Origin: Streptomyces sp. NK08204
GTDB taxonomy: Bacteria; Actinomycetota; Actinomycetes; Streptomycetales; Streptomycetaceae
Direction: 5' to 3'
Length of the DNA: 64,000 nucleotides
Assembly: GCF_020400585.1 (NCBI RefSeq)
Contig: NZ_JAINVF010000007.1
Coordinates: 186,001 to 250,000, forward strand
The notes under the pieces were generated by a model. It was given only the letters and a program-made list of their open reading frames with translations, made no database searches and was not told the DNA's origin. The first letter of the stretch is position 1. Each line of letters starts with the position of its first letter. This document shows positions 61,247 to 64,000 of this stretch, in pieces. The position numbers and the translations under genes are program-made.

Positions 61247-64000
61247 TCAGCGAAGACGGGTCAGCTTGTCCGCGAAACCGGGCTCGGTCAGGTCCTTCTC
61301 CAGAGCCACCGGCACCTTCACCGCCCCGGCCGAACCGTCACCCACGGTGAGCGATCCGACCTTGGTGCCGGCCTTCGCCGTGTGGGGCACGTCGTCGGCG
61401 GTGAAAGACAGCTTCACCTTCAGGCCCGCCCAGCCGGCCGCGGTGACGTCCTTGGTGACGACGACCGGGGTACGGCCGCCGAGACCGTCGTCCACGTACC
61501 CGACGACATCGCCCTTCTTCAGGATCGTCGCCGACTTGAGCGCACCCTGCGCGGCCCGGATGAGCTTGTCGCTGCTGTCCAGGGCGGCGTCGAGGATCGT
61601 GGGCTCCGGACCGCCCGCGGGCTGGCGCAGCACGGCGCCGACGATGGTGCGGGTCTCGCCGCCGGCCTGCTGCTTCGCCGCGAAGACGAGGTTGCCGAGG
61701 GCGGAGGTGGTGGTGCCGGTCTTGATGCCGACGACGTTGTTGTGGCCGACCAGCTGGTTCCAGTTCGAGTGGTAGCCGCCCTTGTAGTCGGTGTAGGACA
61801 TCATCGCCGCGACCTCGCGGAAGGCGGGCAGCGTCATCGCGGTCTTGGCGAGCTTCACCTGGTCCACGGCCGTGCTGACGGTGGAGTCCGTCAGGCCCGA
61901 GGGGTCGGTGTACGTCGTGCTCGTCATGCCGAGCTTCTTCGCGGTGGCGTTCATCTTGGCCACGAACGCCTGCTCCGAGCCGGCGTCCCAGCGGGCGAGG
62001 AGGCGGGCCACGTTGTTCGCGGAGGCGATCAGGATGCCTTCCAGAGCCTCGCGCTGCGAGATGGAGTCGCCCTTGGTGACATGGACCGTGGACTCGTGGC
62101 CGGCGTTCGACTGGTCCTCGGCGGCCTGGTCGATCTTGATCTTCGGGCCGTCGGCGCCGCTCTTGAGGGGGTGGTCGTGCAGGATCAGGTACGCGGTCAT
62201 CACCTTGGCGACGCTGGCGATCGGTACGGGCTTCTGGTCGCCGGAGTTGCCGAACGTGCCGACGCCCTGGACGTCGAGCGCGGCCTGGCCGTGGCTGGGC
62301 CAGGGGATGTCCAGCTTGCCGCCGTCGAAGGTGTACGTGTCCTTCGCGGTGAGGTCGAGGGTGGGCTGGGGGAGCGGGCGCAGAGTCTGCACGACCGCAA
62401 AGACGACTGCCAGGAGCAGGACCAGCGGGGTCCAGATCTTGACCCGTCGGACGATGGTCCTGAGCGGGGTCTCCGGCGGCGGAGGCGTGTTCGTCAGCTC
62501 GGCCAGCAGGTCCAGCGGAGGCTTCGGCGGGAGCGGCTGCTGGGTGGTGCGCTCCGGGCCGACCTGGGGAAGGCTGGTGGTGACGTCGGGCTTCAGCGCG
62601 ACGAACTTGCTGGTGCGCTCGGAATCGGCGGCGGGAGCCTGCGGCGCCTTGGGGGCACCGCCGAGCTTCAGCATGGTGGTCGGCTGATCGACGTCGGGCT
62701 TCCGGGGCCGGACGGCCTTGAAGACGGCGGTGGGCTGATCGACACCCTTCGCCTTGGCCTCGCCTTCGGCGTCCTCGTTCCCGTCTGCGGGGGGCGTGTC
62801 CGTGTCGTGGGCCGGCTTCGCCTCGGCTTCGTCCTCGCCGTCCTCGGCGTCCTCGCCGTCCTCGTCCCCACCGGCACCGCCCGTGCGGGTTCCACGGTCG
62901 GCTGCGGGCGGCCCCTGCGGCGCGCCTTCGCCGGCGGCTTCCGGCTCGTCGCCGGACAACCCCGCCTCGGCTACGCCGTCGCCGTCGCGGTCCGCGGCCA
63001 CACCCTCGCCCGCCACGGCCTCCGCATCTGCGTCCGCCGCGGTGGCATCGCCGGCGTCGGCGTTCCCCTTCGCGCCGCCGCTCGTGCCCTGGTCTGTGTC
63101 GGCCTTCGCGTCGGCAGCAGTGTCCGCGGTGGGCGTCGCCTTCCCGTTTGCGTCAGCGTCGGCGTTCGTCGCCTCCGCCTCCGCAGCCTTGGCCTCCGCC
63201 TCGGTGTCCCCCTCGGTGCGAGCCTCAGCGTCGTCCTCGCCCACGGCCTCCGTGCCGGCGGCCCCCTCGGTCCGCGCGTCAGCAGTCCCCTCGGCCTTCG
63301 CCTCGGTGGTCTTCTCGGCCCGCGGGTCAGCGCCGTCCGTGGCCACGTCGGTGTCCCTGTCGGTCTCCGCGTCAGCGGTCTTCTCTGCTCGCGCCTCAGC
63401 GCTGCCTTCGGCCGCCCCGGTGCCTCCCGTGGCCTTCGCCTCGGTGGTCTTCTCGGCCCGCGGGTCAGCGCCGTCCGTGGCCACGTCGGTGTCCCCGTCG
63501 GTCTCCGCGTCAGCGGCTCCCTCGGCCTCCCCGGCGGCGGTGTCCTCGGCGGAGGCGTCAGGGCTGCCCGTGGCCTTCGCCTCGGGCTCACTGTCGGCCT
63601 CGGCCGCCGCCCCGGCGGCCCCCTCACCGTCCGCCCCGTCGGCGTCCTCGGGCCGCGCCTCGGCGCCGCCTTCGTCATCCGCCGCGGCGGCGTCCTCGGA
63701 CCCCGCCTCGGGCGTACCCCCGGCCTGCTCGTCCTTCGGGGCGGTGTCGTCCTCCGGCAGGTTCGGCGTGGCCGTGCGGACCCAGGCCGAGACCGCCTCT
63801 CGGAGGTCGGGGTCCTCGGCGGGGGCGGAGGGCTTCGGGGGGCGCAGGGAGAGAATCTGCGTTGCCGTGTCCGTCGTCCCGCCGGAGGAGTCCCCGTCGC
63901 GGGACATCGCCAGACGCGGATCGCGCGCCTCGGGAACCGGAACCGCGCTCCCCGACGTCGGTTCTGCCGACGACTCGCGCTGCTTCGACCTGTCGGGGGA
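61247..64000 (-). CDS. D-alanyl-D-alanine carboxypeptidase with long acidic N-terminal tail (5' truncated)
   Basis: The frame is open to the right edge, 31 codons beyond the internal ATG at 63907, and that stretch (SPDRSKQRESSAEPTSG, PEARDPRLA) looks like genuine protein, so the start lies outside the window. About 500 residues are low-complexity Ala/Glu/Asp/Thr repeats. A transmembrane helix (WTPLVLLLAVVFAVVQTL) and a penicillin-binding S11 peptidase domain follow with SVAK, SANN and KTG motifs. It trims D-Ala from peptidoglycan stem peptides. The domain order shows a cytoplasmic tail and an external enzyme. Confidence 0.92.
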   Translation of the reverse strand, partial: SPDRSKQRESSAEPTSGSAVPVPEARDPRLAMSRDGDSSGGTTDTATQILSLRPPKPSAPAEDPDLREAVSAWVRTATPNLPEDDTAPKDEQAGGTPEAGSEDAAAADDEGGAEARPEDADGADGEGAAGAAAEADSEPEAKATGSPDASAEDTAAGEAEGAADAETDGDTDVATDGADPRAEKTTEAKATGGTGAAEGSAEARAEKTADAETDRDTDVATDGADPRAEKTTEAKAEGTADARTEGAAGTEAVGEDDAEARTEGDTEAEAKAAEAEATNADADANGKATPTADTAADAKADTDQGTSGGAKGNADAGDATAADADAEAVAGEGVAADRDGDGVAEAGLSGDEPEAAGEGAPQGPPAADRGTRTGGAGGDEDGEDAEDGEDEAEAKPAHDTDTPPADGNEDAEGEAKAKGVDQPTAVFKAVRPRKPDVDQPTTMLKLGGAPKAPQAPAADSERTSKFVALKPDVTTSLPQVGPERTTQQPLPPKPPLDLLAELTNTPPPPETPLRTIVRRVKIWTPLVLLLAVVFAVVQTLRPLPQPTLDLTAKDTYTFDGGKLDIPWPSHGQAALDVQGVGTFGNSGDQKPVPIASVAKVMTAYLILHDHPLKSGADGPKIKIDQAAEDQSNAGHESTVHVTKGDSISQREALEGILIASANNVARLLARWDAGSEQAFVAKMNATAKKLGMTSTTYTDPSGLTDSTVSTAVDQVKLAKTAMTLPAFREVAAMMSYTDYKGGYHSNWNQLVGHNNVVGIKTGTTTSALGNLVFAAKQQAGGETRTIVGAVLRQPAGGPEPTILDAALDSSDKLIRAAQGALKSATILKKGDVVGYVDDGLGGRTPVVVTKDVTAAGWAGLKVKLSFTADDVPHTAKAGTKVGSLTVGDGSAGAVKVPVALEKDLTEPGFADKLTRLR
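63300..63520 (-). repeat. Imperfect direct repeats in the carboxypeptidase tail
   Basis: A block encoding TDVATDGADPRAEKTTEAKA occurs twice, with nearly identical DNA around 63300-63360 and 63430-63500, inside a longer Ala/Glu/Asp-rich stretch. It indicates expansion by duplication. Confidence 0.8.

Noticed and set aside
63300..63520. Possible CRISPR-like repeats
   Set aside because: The repeats are in frame, unevenly spaced and encode a low-complexity protein tail, with no unique spacers or cas genes.

Overview
This is a high-GC actinobacterial chromosome segment. Several signs point to Streptomyces: a strong G/C preference at third codon positions, many GTG starts with ATGA/GTGA overlaps, one in-frame TTA codon, DtxR-type iron regulation, an AfsK/AfsS/AfsR system and coenzyme F420 biosynthesis. 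From memory, the gene order resembles the central chromosome of S. coelicolor around dmdR1, purU, afsK-afsS-afsR and fbiC. No search was run.

Layout. 1-9.9 kb is a co-directional catabolic operon: a metal-binding protein fragment, an AtuA-like protein, both subunits of a biotin-dependent acyl-CoA carboxylase, an acyl-CoA dehydrogenase, a 4-coumarate-CoA-ligase-family synthetase, an enoyl-CoA hydratase and a TetR regulator. It looks like a pathway for methyl-branched or terpenoid acyl-CoAs. 10-19 kb carries a short leader peptide ahead of a 2-oxoglutarate/Fe(II)-type oxygenase, pdxH, a citrate synthase-like gene, a structured intergenic region, a SIS-domain gene with a DasR-like site, a PAS protein, dmdR1 with its long antisense ORF, a TTA-containing hydrolase and a primase/polymerase-like gene.

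19-31 kb holds an NsdA-like regulator, a repeat-rich membrane protein, a solute-binding lipoprotein, purU, an ECF sigma factor with a translationally coupled cytoplasmic anti-sigma candidate, an STAS antagonist, an EF-hand protein, an acyl-CoA dehydrogenase pseudogene and an RsbW-like ATPase. 31-40 kb contains an AraC/DJ-1 regulator, an MFS transporter, a flavin reductase remnant, a flavin monooxygenase, acetyltransferases, a second PNP-oxidase-family gene, a divergent lysE/lrp pair, and a divergent TetR/VOC pair.

40.7-47.5 kb is the afs locus: the Ser/Thr kinase AfsK, a decayed AbiEi-like gene, the 61-aa AfsS and the activator AfsR. AfsK phosphorylates AfsR, which then activates afsS to stimulate secondary metabolism. 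47.8-64 kb holds a flavohemoprotein, a PHP-type hydrolase, an F420-dependent oxidoreductase next to fbiC, an L,D-transpeptidase-like protein without its catalytic cysteine, a STAND-TPR ATPase beside an ADP-ribosylglycohydrolase homologue that lacks its metal ligands, a polytopic membrane protein and a large D-alanyl-D-alanine carboxypeptidase running off the right edge.

Four gene remnants are visible, for acyl-CoA dehydrogenase, flavin reductase, AbiEi-like protein and aldehyde dehydrogenase. No tRNA, rRNA, CRISPR array or insertion sequence was recognised.
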